Source: Chitinophaga pinensis (lineage in GTDB: Bacteria > Bacteroidota > Bacteroidia > 2-12-FULL-35-15). From it: 33,985 nucleotides of DNA. Every line of letters begins with the position of its first letter. The first letter of the stretch is position 1. The translations under genes were made by a program, and so were the position numbers. The stretch is taken from positions 1 to 33,985 of the forward strand of contig CAMBDK010000019.1 of NCBI GenBank assembly GCA_945865315.1, given 5' to 3'. Below are positions 18,758-27,291 of the stretch, piece after piece. The notes beneath the pieces are model-generated. The model did no database searches. It worked only from the letters and a program-made list of their open reading frames with translations, and was not told where the DNA came from.

Positions 18758-20446
18758 ATGAGTTTCAAAAGTTTATTCCGAAAAAAGTCATTAAGTTTAA
18801 TTGTACAGCAAGAAAAACAAGGAGAATCTGTTATTCTCAACAAAGTATTATCTGTCAAAGATTTAACATTTTTTGGAATTGCTGCTATCATTGGTGGTGG
18901 GACCTTTAGTGCTATAGGCAATGCTTGTTTTTCTGGCGGTCCTGCTGTAATATTATTATATATAATTTGTGCTATTGCATGTGGTTTTACTGCATTGTGT
19001 TATGCCGAATTTGCTGTAAGAGTGCCTGTTTCAGGAAGCGCCTATACTTATGCTTATGTTTCTTTTGGTGAATTATTTGCATGGATAATTGGTTGGGCAC
19101 TGCTTATGGAATACTCTATTGGCAATATTTACATTGCATTTTCCTGGAGCGGTTATTTTACTAATTTATTGGATGGCTTCGGCCTGCATCTTCCAGAATG
19201 GTTAACTATTAATTATAGGGCGGCGCATACGGCATTTTTAAATGCAGCAAAAGATCCAGTTCAAAAAGTAGGGGAGGGCTTGATAGCTTGGAATAATGCT
19301 CCGCAATTTATTGGTTTACGAATAATTTTTGATCTTCCTGCCGTATTGATAAATATATTTATTACATGGTTAGTTTACAAAGGAACCAAAGAGTCTAAAA
19401 ATATAAGTAATATAATGGTTATGATTAAATTAGCTGTTATTCTATTAATTATTATTGTTGGGCTTTTTTATGTTGATATTGAAAATTGGGTTCCTTTTAT
19501 GCCTAATGGCTTTGGAGGTGTTATGGCAGGAGTTTCGGCTGTGTTTTTTGCATACATTGGTTTTGATGCAGTTTCTACCCTTGCTGAGGATTGTAAAAAC
19601 CCTCAACGTGATTTGCCTCGTGGGATGATTTATTCTCTTATAATTTGTACTGTAATTTATATTGTTTTAGCACTTGTTCTTACTGGTATGGTATCCTATT
19701 CACTATTAAGTGTTACTGATCCCCTTGCCGAAATATTTAAAATAAAGGAAGTGAAATGGATGATTTTTATTGTTTCTATTGCAGCAGTGGTTGCCATGAC
19801 CAGTGTTCTAATTGTTTTTCAGATGGGGCAACCCAGGATATGGATGACAATGAGTAGAGATGGTCTTCTACCAAAACGATTTTCCTCCATACATCCAAAA
19901 TATAAAACCCCTGGATTTGCCACTATTATTACAGGATTTGTAGTGGGTATCCCTATGTTTTTTACTGATGAGAATTTTATTCTTGACTTTACAAGTATCG
20001 GAACATTATTTGCATTTGTGCTAGTTTGCGGTGGAGTATTAATGCTGCCCCAGCGCATTAAGGATGAAAATAACATTGCAACTATAGGTAAATTTTACTT
20101 GCCCTATATAAATGCCAAATGGATATTTCCCTCAATAGTAATATTTGCATTCTTTTCAATACAATTTTTTATTCCTGATTTTTTTATTTCTAAACTCTCT
20201 TTCGCCTCTGATGCTATAGCAGCTAATATTCCAATGCTTGTATTTTTTATTTTATGCGTTATTATGAGCATTTTATCTTTCACTAAAAATTTATCACTTA
20301 TTCCTGTTTTAGGGTTAATTTCTTGTTGTTATCTTCTTACTGGAATGGCGGTATCAAATTGGATTTGGTTTTCTATTTGGCTTGCAATTGGCTTGGCTGT
20401 TTACTTTTTATATAGCTATAAAAATAGTAAGCTGGCAATTAAATAA
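18758..20446 (+). CDS. APC-superfamily amino-acid permease (cationic amino acid transporter-like)
   Basis: The 562-residue protein has about 14 hydrophobic segments, consistent with an inner-membrane APC-family transporter of the longer CAT/YfnA type (TC 2.A.3.3). A short basic N-terminus (FRKKSLSLIVQQEK) precedes the first helix. That helix carries the family's unwound glycine motif AAIIGGGTFSAIGNA (about 37-51). Other family blocks are YAEFAVRVPVSGSAYTYAY (87-105), FFAYIGFDAVSTLAEDCKNP (about 266-285) and RDLPRGMI. A soluble-looking insert (YRAAHTAFLNAAKDP and the following residues, about 150-185) is typical for this subgroup. The substrate cannot be read from sequence; a cationic or broad amino acid is an inference from family resemblance. 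Confidence 0.88.
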   Translation: MSFKSLFRKKSLSLIVQQEKQGESVILNKVLSVKDLTFFGIAAIIGGGTFSAIGNACFSGGPAVILLYIICAIACGFTALCYAEFAVRVPVSGSAYTYAYVSFGELFAWIIGWALLMEYSIGNIYIAFSWSGYFTNLLDGFGLHLPEWLTINYRAAHTAFLNAAKDPVQKVGEGLIAWNNAPQFIGLRIIFDLPAVLINIFITWLVYKGTKESKNISNIMVMIKLAVILLIIIVGLFYVDIENWVPFMPNGFGGVMAGVSAVFFAYIGFDAVSTLAEDCKNPQRDLPRGMIYSLIICTVIYIVLALVLTGMVSYSLLSVTDPLAEIFKIKEVKWMIFIVSIAAVVAMTSVLIVFQMGQPRIWMTMSRDGLLPKRFSSIHPKYKTPGFATIITGFVVGIPMFFTDENFILDFTSIGTLFAFVLVCGGVLMLPQRIKDENNIATIGKFYLPYINAKWIFPSIVIFAFFSIQFFIPDFFISKLSFASDAIAANIPMLVFFILCVIMSILSFTKNLSLIPVLGLISCCYLLTGMAVSNWIWFSIWLAIGLAVYFLYSYKNSKLAIK

Positions 20447-20839
20447 GACATTAAGTAAAACTTTCAAAATAATTTCGACAAAACAGCTATATTAATAAAA
20501 ATAAATGATTTCATTTTTTTGCAAAAAAAACATGCTTATTAAAACGCGCTTGAGGAATGAACAAACATAATGAAGGGTTGCAGGTGGGAAGGATTTTTTT
20601 ATCAAGACAAAAGAAAAACACACAGTTTTTGAATCATTTAATTTGCGGATTTATTTCGAAAACTTCGTTAAGCTAATGTTAATTAATGCTTATTACTTGG
20701 AGCAATTGAAGGTAATACTTTTTAAATAGCTATTTTTAAAAAAAATAAAAATTCAAAAAATCATAATTTAGCATTAATTTATATTCAAAAAAACATCTCA
20801 TTTTCTTAATTTCATTTATAAAAACAATATTTTAAAATA
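20447..20839. other. Intergenic region carrying dispersed repeat copy B
   Basis: Most of this 393-bp gap is the repeat annotated at 20453-20673. The remainder (20674-20839) is AT-rich leader of the aminotransferase gene with no recognised promoter motif. Confidence 0.6.
20453..20673 (+). repeat. Dispersed repeat of about 220 bp, copy B
   Basis: The block begins AAGTAAAACTTTCAAAATAA and ends near CGAAAACTTCGTTAA. It is similar along its length to 28833-29066, sharing blocks such as GAGGAATGAACAAAC, GGGTTGCAGGTGGG, ATCAAGACAAAAGAAAAACA and TTTGCGGATTTATTT. Compared with copy C it lacks about 25 bases just before ATCAAGAC, which removes one arm of a hairpin. No credible ORF is inside. Confidence 0.85.
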
Positions 20840-22039
20840 ATGCCAAAAATATCTTATAAAGGTAACAAAATGCCTTCTTCTCCAATACGCAAGCTCGTTC
20901 CATTTGCTGAAGCCGCTAAAAAACTTGGTAGAAAAATTTATCATCTCAATATTGGACAGCCCGATATAGAAACGCCAAAAATTATGTTAGATGCAATTAA
21001 AAATGCAGATATTAATGTTTTGGAATATTCACATTCGGCAGGGTTTGAATCGTATCGAAAAAAATTAGCCAATTATTATAAGAGTTTTAATATTAATATA
21101 GATTCTAGTGAAATTATTATTACTACTGGTGGTTCTGAAGCTATTCAAATTGCTATTTTGGCTTGCTTTAATCCAGGAGACGAAATAATTGTTCCCGAGC
21201 CATTTTATGCAAATTATAATGGCTTTGCTTGCGCTGCTGATGTAATAATAAAGCCTGTAAAATCTTATATCGAGACAGGATTTGCATTGCCTGTAATTTC
21301 TGAATTTGAAAAATTAATTACGCCAAAAACAAAAGGGATAATGATTTGTAATCCTGGAAATCCTACAGGATATTTATATTCAAAGGAGGAACTTAATTTA
21401 TTGAAAGAATTGGTAATAAAGTACGATTTGTTTTTGCTGTCGGATGAAGTATATAGAGAATTTTGTTACGATGGTAAAGAATATATTTCGGTGATGCATT
21501 TGAATGATTTAAATGAAAATGTAATTTTATTAGACTCTATTTCAAAACGATATAGTGCTTGCGGAGCAAGAATTGGAGCGATGATTTCTAAAAATAAAGA
21601 AGTTATGAATGCTGCTATGAAATTTGCACAAGCAAGATTAAGCCCCCCTACCTTCGGACAAATAGGAGCAGAGGCTGCTTTAAATACTCCTAAAGAATAC
21701 TTTGTTAAAGTACAAAAAGAATATGTAGAACGAAGAGATTTTATTATTGATGCTTTAAATAAAATGGAAGGTGTATTTTGTCCTAAACCAAGTGGCGCCT
21801 TCTATTGTATTGCACGTTTGCCAATTGATAATTCTGATAAATTTTGTCAATGGTTACTCGAATCTTTTGAATATAATGGTGAAACTTTAATGTTAGCTCC
21901 TGCAACTGGATTTTATTCAACTCCCGGTTCTGGCATCAATGAAGTTAGGTTAGCCTATGTATTAAACGTGGAAGATTTGAAAAAAGCAATGCTATGTTTA
22001 GAAAAAGCATTGAAAGTGTATCCTGGAAGGACATTGTAA
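20840..22039 (+). CDS. Pyridoxal-phosphate-dependent aminotransferase, class I (aspartate aminotransferase-like)
   Basis: The 399-residue cytosolic enzyme belongs to fold-type I aminotransferases, subgroup I. Visible motifs are NIGQPDIETP (37-46), TTGGSEAIQ (95-103, phosphate-binding turn), NPGNPTG (171-177, with the asparagine contacting the cofactor), SDEVYREF (201-208, Asp202 pairs with the pyridine nitrogen) and SISKRYSACGARIG (233-246, Lys236 forms the Schiff base). The carboxylate-binding arginine is in EVRLAYVL near the C-terminus. Aspartate or a broad-range amino acid donor is likely, but the substrate cannot be fixed from sequence. The gene follows a dispersed repeat copy and is 112 bp ahead of the Nudix gene on the same strand. 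Confidence 0.92.
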   Translation: MPKISYKGNKMPSSPIRKLVPFAEAAKKLGRKIYHLNIGQPDIETPKIMLDAIKNADINVLEYSHSAGFESYRKKLANYYKSFNINIDSSEIIITTGGSEAIQIAILACFNPGDEIIVPEPFYANYNGFACAADVIIKPVKSYIETGFALPVISEFEKLITPKTKGIMICNPGNPTGYLYSKEELNLLKELVIKYDLFLLSDEVYREFCYDGKEYISVMHLNDLNENVILLDSISKRYSACGARIGAMISKNKEVMNAAMKFAQARLSPPTFGQIGAEAALNTPKEYFVKVQKEYVERRDFIIDALNKMEGVFCPKPSGAFYCIARLPIDNSDKFCQWLLESFEYNGETLMLAPATGFYSTPGSGINEVRLAYVLNVEDLKKAMLCLEKALKVYPGRTL

Positions 22040-22151
22040 ATATTGAAATTTAATCTTCAATATATTTTAAAAACAGAATAAAGTTTACTTTTATCGGCTC
22101 TCTGCTTCCGTGTCATTTATATTCCTTAATGACTATTATTAAAATATTATT

Positions 22152-22802
22152 ATGCATACGCATCTTCCATTTATAGAGCAATTGAAAAGACGTTTTCAGA
22201 AACCTTTACCCGGAGAAAGTACTCAATTTCTGATGGCACCATTTTCACGTCAGCGAATTCATCAAATTGATCCTGAAAATTATAGTCCCCAAAAGAGCGC
22301 TGTTTTAATATTGTTATATCCAATAAAAAATAGCATATATACATTACTTATTCAAAGGCCCTTATATGATGGAGTACATAGTGGCCAAGTAGCCTTCCCT
22401 GGTGGTAGGTTTGAAGAATCCGATATCAACTTAAAAACTACCGCTTTGCGTGAAGCATATGAGGAAGTAGGTATTCCTATTAAGGAGGTTGAAATTATTG
22501 GTCAGCTTACAGATTTATACATTCCTCCCAGTAACTTTTTGGTAACACCTTTTATAGGGTATGTAAACTTACAACCCGATTTTATTTTAGAGAAAAAGGA
22601 GGTTGAAAAAATTATACCTGTCGATTTATTTAGTTTAAATGATATTGGGATTAAATTCGAAAAAATAATAACACATAGCAGCGGAAATAATATAAAAACT
22701 CCCTTTTATGATATTGATGGCTTAACAGTATGGGGAGCAACAGCAATGATAATTAGTGAACTAAATGTAATTGTTAAGGAATCTAAACAGGATGGTTTTT
22801 AG
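22152..22802 (+). CDS. Nudix hydrolase, CoA pyrophosphatase (NudL) type
   Basis: The 216-residue protein carries a Nudix box, GGRFEESD followed by REAYEEVGI (84-108). Just upstream is the extended NudL/UPF0035 signature LLIQRPLYDGVHSGQVAFPGG (65-85, cut here at its ends). That signature marks enzymes which hydrolyse CoA, acyl-CoA or related derivatives to 3',5'-ADP and the 4'-phosphopantetheine part. It has no signal peptide or membrane segment, so it is cytosolic. It may share a transcript with the aminotransferase upstream. Directly downstream is a strong palindrome (22870-22919) before the convergent bestrophin gene. Family assignment is firm; the exact substrate is inferred. Confidence 0.9.
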   Translation: MHTHLPFIEQLKRRFQKPLPGESTQFLMAPFSRQRIHQIDPENYSPQKSAVLILLYPIKNSIYTLLIQRPLYDGVHSGQVAFPGGRFEESDINLKTTALREAYEEVGIPIKEVEIIGQLTDLYIPPSNFLVTPFIGYVNLQPDFILEKKEVEKIIPVDLFSLNDIGIKFEKIITHSSGNNIKTPFYDIDGLTVWGATAMIISELNVIVKESKQDGF

Positions 22803-22869
22803 AATTAAATACTTGTAAATGATTAGACATTATATAAGTTAGGTCGTTAAGCTAAATCATCCGCAATTA

Positions 22870-22919
22870 TCGACAAGCCTCGAAATGGCTGCGCGCATGC
22901 TCATTTTGAGGCTTGTCGA
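22870..22919. terminator. Strong palindrome between convergent genes; bidirectional terminator or REP-like element
   Basis: TCGACAAGCCTCGAAATG (22870-22887) pairs with CATTTTGAGGCTTGTCGA (22902-22919) over 18 bp with a single G-U pair. The loop is GC-rich (GCTGCGCGCATGCT). It lies between the 3' ends of the Nudix and bestrophin genes, the expected place for a shared terminator. Neither side has a clean T tract, so a dispersed REP-like palindrome is an equal alternative. Confidence 0.65.
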
Positions 22920-22956
22920 GAAAAATTTGTAAGAATAACATTTTTCTTTTTTTATT

Positions 22957-23826
22957 TTACCCAACAATCTCCTTTAAATTTTTTTTGATCGTATTTGCCA
23001 ATTCATCTGTAGGTAGATCATTTCTTTCGGTACCAAAAGGATCTTCAATCTCTTCGGCAAGCAATTCCAAGCTGCCAAAGGCATAAAACACAAATAGTAC
23101 TGTTGGAATAGTAGCCCATTTCAGGTCATGAACTAAACCCAAAGGAAGTGTAATAATGTATAAAAAAATGATGCGTTTAATGAAAGAGCTATAAGAATAG
23201 GGTATCGGTGTGTTTTTTATTCGCTCACAGGCACCGGCAATATTGGTGAAAGATCGTAATTCTTCATTCAACACAAGTAGCTTTTCTTCAGAAATTAATT
23301 TTTGTTTAACTAATTCGTCTACTTCAATATATAGTTGCAGCGCAATTTTATTGGGCGTGTGGTTTATATATTTTAGATCAATTATATGAAGGTTTGGATG
23401 CTCTTCTAATTCATCTTCTTTAAAGCCGCCTCTTAAATGATTTTTTAAAGCGAAGGCGTAATTGCTAATTAATATTCTGACATTGTTTTTTAATTTCTTT
23501 TGGTCATCAGGTAAAAAAGCATTGATCTTTAACATTAAATTTCTGCTGTTATTTACGAGGTCGCCCCATAATTTCCGACCTTCCCACCATCGGTCATAAG
23601 CAGTATTGGTTCTGAATACCAGCAGCAACGAGATTACAAATCCCAATAATGAATGCATTACTGTCGTACTTCTAAAAGTTACTAGATCCAGCTCAACATC
23701 CACATAACATAAAATAGAAGATAGAACTGTAAGCCCTCCCATGGCAGGCATAAGCAACCTAAATGTATCACTTTTGTGAAAATTAAAAATAAGACTGAAC
23801 CAGTCTTTCGGGTTGTATGCTTGCAT
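22957..23826 (-). CDS. Bestrophin family (YneE/UPF0187) ion channel protein
   Basis: The 289-residue membrane protein matches bacterial bestrophins. It has an N-terminal amphipathic stretch followed by DTFRLLMPAMGGLTVLSSIL, then the highly conserved block HSLLGFVISLLLVFRTNTAYDRWWEGRKLWG (53-83, cut here into the family's FRTNTAYDRWWEGR core), and a C-terminal membrane pair around IIFLYIITLPLGLVHDLKW. EEIEDPFGTERNDLP near the end corresponds to the family's acidic loop. Characterised relatives are pentameric channels (chloride in eukaryotes, cation-selective in Klebsiella), so ion selectivity is open. The gene starts 35 bp after the DUF2779 gene on the same strand and is probably co-transcribed with it. 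Confidence 0.9.
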   Translation of the reverse strand: MQAYNPKDWFSLIFNFHKSDTFRLLMPAMGGLTVLSSILCYVDVELDLVTFRSTTVMHSLLGFVISLLLVFRTNTAYDRWWEGRKLWGDLVNNSRNLMLKINAFLPDDQKKLKNNVRILISNYAFALKNHLRGGFKEDELEEHPNLHIIDLKYINHTPNKIALQLYIEVDELVKQKLISEEKLLVLNEELRSFTNIAGACERIKNTPIPYSYSSFIKRIIFLYIITLPLGLVHDLKWATIPTVLFVFYAFGSLELLAEEIEDPFGTERNDLPTDELANTIKKNLKEIVG

Positions 23827-23861
23827 ATTTATTTTACTATTTTAAAATTTGTAACTGATTA

Positions 23862-25397
23862 TTATTGCTGTTCAAGAATTTCATATATTTTCACCATCGA
23901 CAAAGTATCCAATTTACAATATTCCAATAAATTTTCTTTTGTTTCTATAATTTTAAATAAATCTGTTTCTGTTTGCAAGGCTTCAAAAGCAATCATTGCA
24001 ATACTTCCACTAGAAATTTTTAAATTTGTATAACTTAATGTTGGAATTAATGCATGTAATATATTTTTTATTGAATGTGAGTTTTTCATTGCCGGATGAT
24101 AATAACTCCTGTTCTGAAAAGGTATCATAAGGTCAACAATTCTCAATAATAGTAAATCAATTTGGGCGGCATGTTCTGGAAATTGTTTTTTCAGACTGTT
24201 CAATATATTTCTCTCCATTAGCGCATCATACACTATGATTGACCCTTTATTTTCGATATGATTTAATAAATTTTCAAGGAAATGTTTCCTTGGATCTGAT
24301 CCTTGTTCAGCTAAAAAATAAAAATGCTCTTCCCTTGTTTCTTTACTTTTTTTATAATGCAATGAATATTGAAATGGTATGTGCTGATAAGGTTTCGTCT
24401 CATTATAAAGAGGAATAGCTGGCATAAAACTTTCAAAATCCATAAAATATAAAGGATATTCAATTTTTTCGATAAAAGTTTTTATAGCAGCAATATCAAT
24501 CCGCGGTGTGCCATTCTTAAATGATTGTATGTGAATATTCGCATTTTTATCCAATAAATTATTATCTGGAATTTCCGCTATTGTTTTAATACCTTGATTA
24601 TATAAAATAAATAGGTCTTTCTTTTGGATTCCCATTATTTCAAAAATCGAATTTTTAGGTGCTTTTTTCCAGCAAGTACCCATAAAATCACAATTGTATG
24701 GGCTAAAGCAATGTTCACCAATATTGACTTCAGGCATATTTAAATTTTCAACTACTAGTTTTGAAAGCATTACTTTTTCACCTACTAACAATTGATTTTG
24801 AAGTGCTTCTTTTTTTACTGAATTGATAGAAAAAAAGTCATCTAATTTTATAGCTCCCTGCTTAATATATTGATTGTTGATTGTAATAATTGAAATATCT
24901 TCCAGTGGAATTCCTGAATTAGTAATAACCCAATATTGAAGCGAAGCATCTAGCAAATAGGATTGCGAAATTTTAGTTGAGCTTTTTACCTCATATGCAA
25001 ACCACTGATTTTGTATTTTGGAATTTTGATTGCCCTCATTGGGAAGTGTATTTTCTATTGCCTCCTTACTAGGTTTTTTTACTAAAACATCAATTATTGA
25101 GAGTACTTGCTCAAATTGAAACGCGGCTTCGTATATTATCTCTACCCCTTCATTTATTAATTGCTGTGTTTTATTTACAGCAGAAATATAATCATAATGT
25201 TTTTGAGGTGTTGCATTAATGCCACCAGGAAAAAGCTTTTGAGCTATTGTACCTACATTATTTCCTCTACTGAAAATTGCCTTTTGTTCGGCTGAAATAG
25301 GGTCACGCTTTTGTATAAAATTTTTATACAAATATAATGATTTAGGACATTGAAGTCCACGCATAAATGTCGACTTACTTAATATATGTTTTTCCAA
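23862..25397 (-). CDS. DUF2779 protein: Cas4/RecB-like nuclease domain fused to a DnaQ-like exonuclease domain
   Basis: The 511-residue protein looks like DUF2779. Its first half has features of a Cas4/AddB-type iron-sulphur nuclease. Cys17 (RGLQCPKSLYLY) plus Cys230, Cys236 and Cys242 (HCFSPYNCDFMGTC) make the one-plus-three cysteine layout. Asp103 (IIDVLV) and Glu136-x-Lys138 (YEVKSS) fit the D...ExK nuclease core. A short helix-hairpin-helix-like stretch follows (about 255-285). The second half has Asp320-x-Glu322 (FMDFESF), Asp391 (VYDALMERN) and Tyr493-x3-Asp497 (YCKLDTLSM), the DEDDy pattern of DnaQ-like 3'-5' exonucleases. Domain assignments come from motif reading, and activity is inferred. 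No CRISPR array or cas gene is in the window. Confidence 0.8.
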   Translation of the reverse strand: MEKHILSKSTFMRGLQCPKSLYLYKNFIQKRDPISAEQKAIFSRGNNVGTIAQKLFPGGINATPQKHYDYISAVNKTQQLINEGVEIIYEAAFQFEQVLSIIDVLVKKPSKEAIENTLPNEGNQNSKIQNQWFAYEVKSSTKISQSYLLDASLQYWVITNSGIPLEDISIITINNQYIKQGAIKLDDFFSINSVKKEALQNQLLVGEKVMLSKLVVENLNMPEVNIGEHCFSPYNCDFMGTCWKKAPKNSIFEIMGIQKKDLFILYNQGIKTIAEIPDNNLLDKNANIHIQSFKNGTPRIDIAAIKTFIEKIEYPLYFMDFESFMPAIPLYNETKPYQHIPFQYSLHYKKSKETREEHFYFLAEQGSDPRKHFLENLLNHIENKGSIIVYDALMERNILNSLKKQFPEHAAQIDLLLLRIVDLMIPFQNRSYYHPAMKNSHSIKNILHALIPTLSYTNLKISSGSIAMIAFEALQTETDLFKIIETKENLLEYCKLDTLSMVKIYEILEQQ

Positions 25398-25505
25398 TTT
25401 TAAATGCCTTTCAGATTCCTTGAATACAGCTGTATGAGAATTTTATTATTAGTAAATAATTATAAGGAAAAAATAGAAAATACTTCCATAAATTTTGTAA
25501 GCCCA

Positions 25506-25662
25506 TCTAATTAGTGTCTGTCCATAAAGTCGAGAGTCTGAACTATAATGTTCGAGTTCGAGGCTTTCGCAGTTTTGAAAATCAGGAGTTTACATTGGTA
25601 AATGACTGATTTTCAAAACAAGAATAACGAAGAAATCGGACATTATAGACAGACTCTAATTA
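25506..25662. mobile_element. MITE-like hairpin element with possible 8-bp target duplication
   Basis: TCTAATTA occurs at 25506-25513 and again at 25655-25662. Between them the ends are imperfect inverted repeats (GTCTGTCCATAAAGTC on the left, minus-strand GTCTGTCTATAATGTC on the right). In the centre GTTTTGAAAATCAG (25572-25585) and CTGATTTTCAAAAC (25606-25619) are exact reverse complements, with a further TTTAC/GTAAA stem in the loop. The whole 141-bp interior can fold as one long hairpin. It encodes no protein. It sits between the DUF2779 gene and the E2 gene. A transposase acting in trans is inferred, not seen. Confidence 0.65.
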
Positions 25663-25672
25663 TTTAATTTAT

Positions 25673-27064
25673 TTAGAATTCGCGTTTAATGTCCCATTGC
25701 TCAAGATAATCAGCAACTCTGCGCACAAACTGTCCGCCCAATGAACCATCAACAACCCTATGATCATAAGAGTGTGAAAGGTACATAAAATGTCGAATGC
25801 CAATTAAATCGCCCGATTCAGTTTCAATTACAGCAGGCTTTTTCTTGATAACACCTACTGCTAATATTGCAACTTGAGGTTGGTTAATAATGGGTGTTCC
25901 CATAACATTACCAAATGACCCTACATTAGAAATAGTATAAGTTCCTCCTTGAATATCATCGGGTGAAAGTTTACCATTACGAGCACGATTGGCCAAATTA
26001 TTCACTTGTTTAGTAAGTCCTACTAAATTTAATGTATCTGCATTTTTTATTACAGGAACAATTAGGTTACCTGATGGCAAAGCTGTTGCCATTCCTATAT
26101 TGATATTTTTGCGTTTGATGATTTTTGTGCCATCTAAAGAAATATTTATCATCGGGAAATCCTTTATAGCTTTAGCTAAGGCTTCAATGAAAATTGGCGT
26201 AAAAGTTAGTTTTTCACCTTCTCGTTTTTCAAATTCTTTTTTTACTCTTTCTCTCCAAAGCACTACGTTGGTAACATCCGCTTCAACAAATGATGTAACA
26301 TGAGCCGATGTATGTTTGCTCATTACCATGTGATCGGAAATTAGTTTACGCATCCTGTCCATTTCAATTACTTCATCACCTGCACTTAAACTAATTGCTG
26401 GTTTTACTGGACTTGATTCTTTGGTAGTACTATTTACTGTTGCAACAGGTGGACTTGTAATTTTTTCTACTGCTATTTTCCCTTTGTTAGGTATGTATGC
26501 TAAAATATCGTTCTTTGTTATTCGTCCGTTAGCTCCTGTCCCATTGATTGATTCCAATTCAGCAGTTGAAATGCGCTCTTCTTTAGCAATATTTCTAACC
26601 AGTGGTGACAAAAACTTTCCTGAGGATAAATTTCTTTCTATTTCCTTGGATTCTTGAATTGTGTTATCAATCAAAATTTCTTCTGGTTTGTTCGAATTAA
26701 TAGGAAGGTTGTTTTCACTTACTGCAAGCGTGTGGTTATTATTAGGTAATTTTTTCTCAGAAGGCTTTTCTTTAAATTCTTCAATAGAAATCGCTACTGG
26801 TGAAACTACTGGTGAATCATTTGTGTCGGTTGATATAATTGCAATTGGGCTACCTACTTGAACAATATCTCCTTCGTTATATAAACGTTTAATGAGCGTT
26901 CCTGAAACAGTTGATGGAATTTCGGTATCAACTTTATCAGTTGCAATTTCTAAAACTGTTTCCTCGGCAGCAATTTTGTCGCCTTCATTTTTTAACCATT
27001 TAATAATAGTTGCCTCAGCAACACTTTCGCCCATTTTAGGCATAATCAAATCTACTTGTGCCAT
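25673..27064 (-). CDS. 2-oxo acid dehydrogenase complex E2, dihydrolipoyllysine acyltransferase
   Basis: This is the acyltransferase core of a 2-oxo acid dehydrogenase complex, moving the acyl group from lipoyl-lysine to CoA. The 463-residue protein has one lipoyl domain (about 3-77, lipoylated Lys44 in EIATDKVDTE), an Asn- and Glu-rich linker, a peripheral subunit-binding domain (152-188, SPLVRNIAKEERIS then GANGRITKNDIL), a second linker rich in Pro, Ser and Thr, and the catalytic domain ending in DHRVVDG (434-440, His435 and Asp439). Whether the complex is branched-chain, oxoglutarate or pyruvate type cannot be settled, because E1 and E3 genes are not adjacent; a single lipoyl domain and the HVTSFVEADVT block make branched-chain or oxoglutarate more likely. 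Confidence 0.93.
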   Translation of the reverse strand: MAQVDLIMPKMGESVAEATIIKWLKNEGDKIAAEETVLEIATDKVDTEIPSTVSGTLIKRLYNEGDIVQVGSPIAIISTDTNDSPVVSPVAISIEEFKEKPSEKKLPNNNHTLAVSENNLPINSNKPEEILIDNTIQESKEIERNLSSGKFLSPLVRNIAKEERISTAELESINGTGANGRITKNDILAYIPNKGKIAVEKITSPPVATVNSTTKESSPVKPAISLSAGDEVIEMDRMRKLISDHMVMSKHTSAHVTSFVEADVTNVVLWRERVKKEFEKREGEKLTFTPIFIEALAKAIKDFPMINISLDGTKIIKRKNINIGMATALPSGNLIVPVIKNADTLNLVGLTKQVNNLANRARNGKLSPDDIQGGTYTISNVGSFGNVMGTPIINQPQVAILAVGVIKKKPAVIETESGDLIGIRHFMYLSHSYDHRVVDGSLGGQFVRRVADYLEQWDIKREF

Positions 27065-27120
27065 TCGATTTTAATAAAATAAGTATAAATAAATAAGGAT
27101 GTGCTTTTTTAAACCTTTTA

Positions 27121-27128
27121 CAAATTTA
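27121..27128 (-). promoter_or_regulatory. Putative -7 box (TAAATTTG) for the E2 gene
   Basis: Minus-strand TAAATTTG is an exact match to TAnnTTTG, 56 bp before the ATG at 27064. Confidence 0.45.
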
Positions 27129-27291
27129 ATCTAATATTTTAGATTTAGCATGTTCGATTATTGCTTGTAAACTATGATAAATATAATTCTAAACAATAAC
27201 ATAAAAATATTCTAGTATAATTGGTTTTAATTGGACATTTAATAATTAAATAAATAGTGATTTTTATATATAATTATAGTATGCAATAAAA

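Noticed and set aside
23862-25397. Cas4 of a CRISPR system
   Set aside because: The nuclease motifs resemble Cas4, but the protein has an extra exonuclease-like half and there is no array, cas1 or cas2 in the window.
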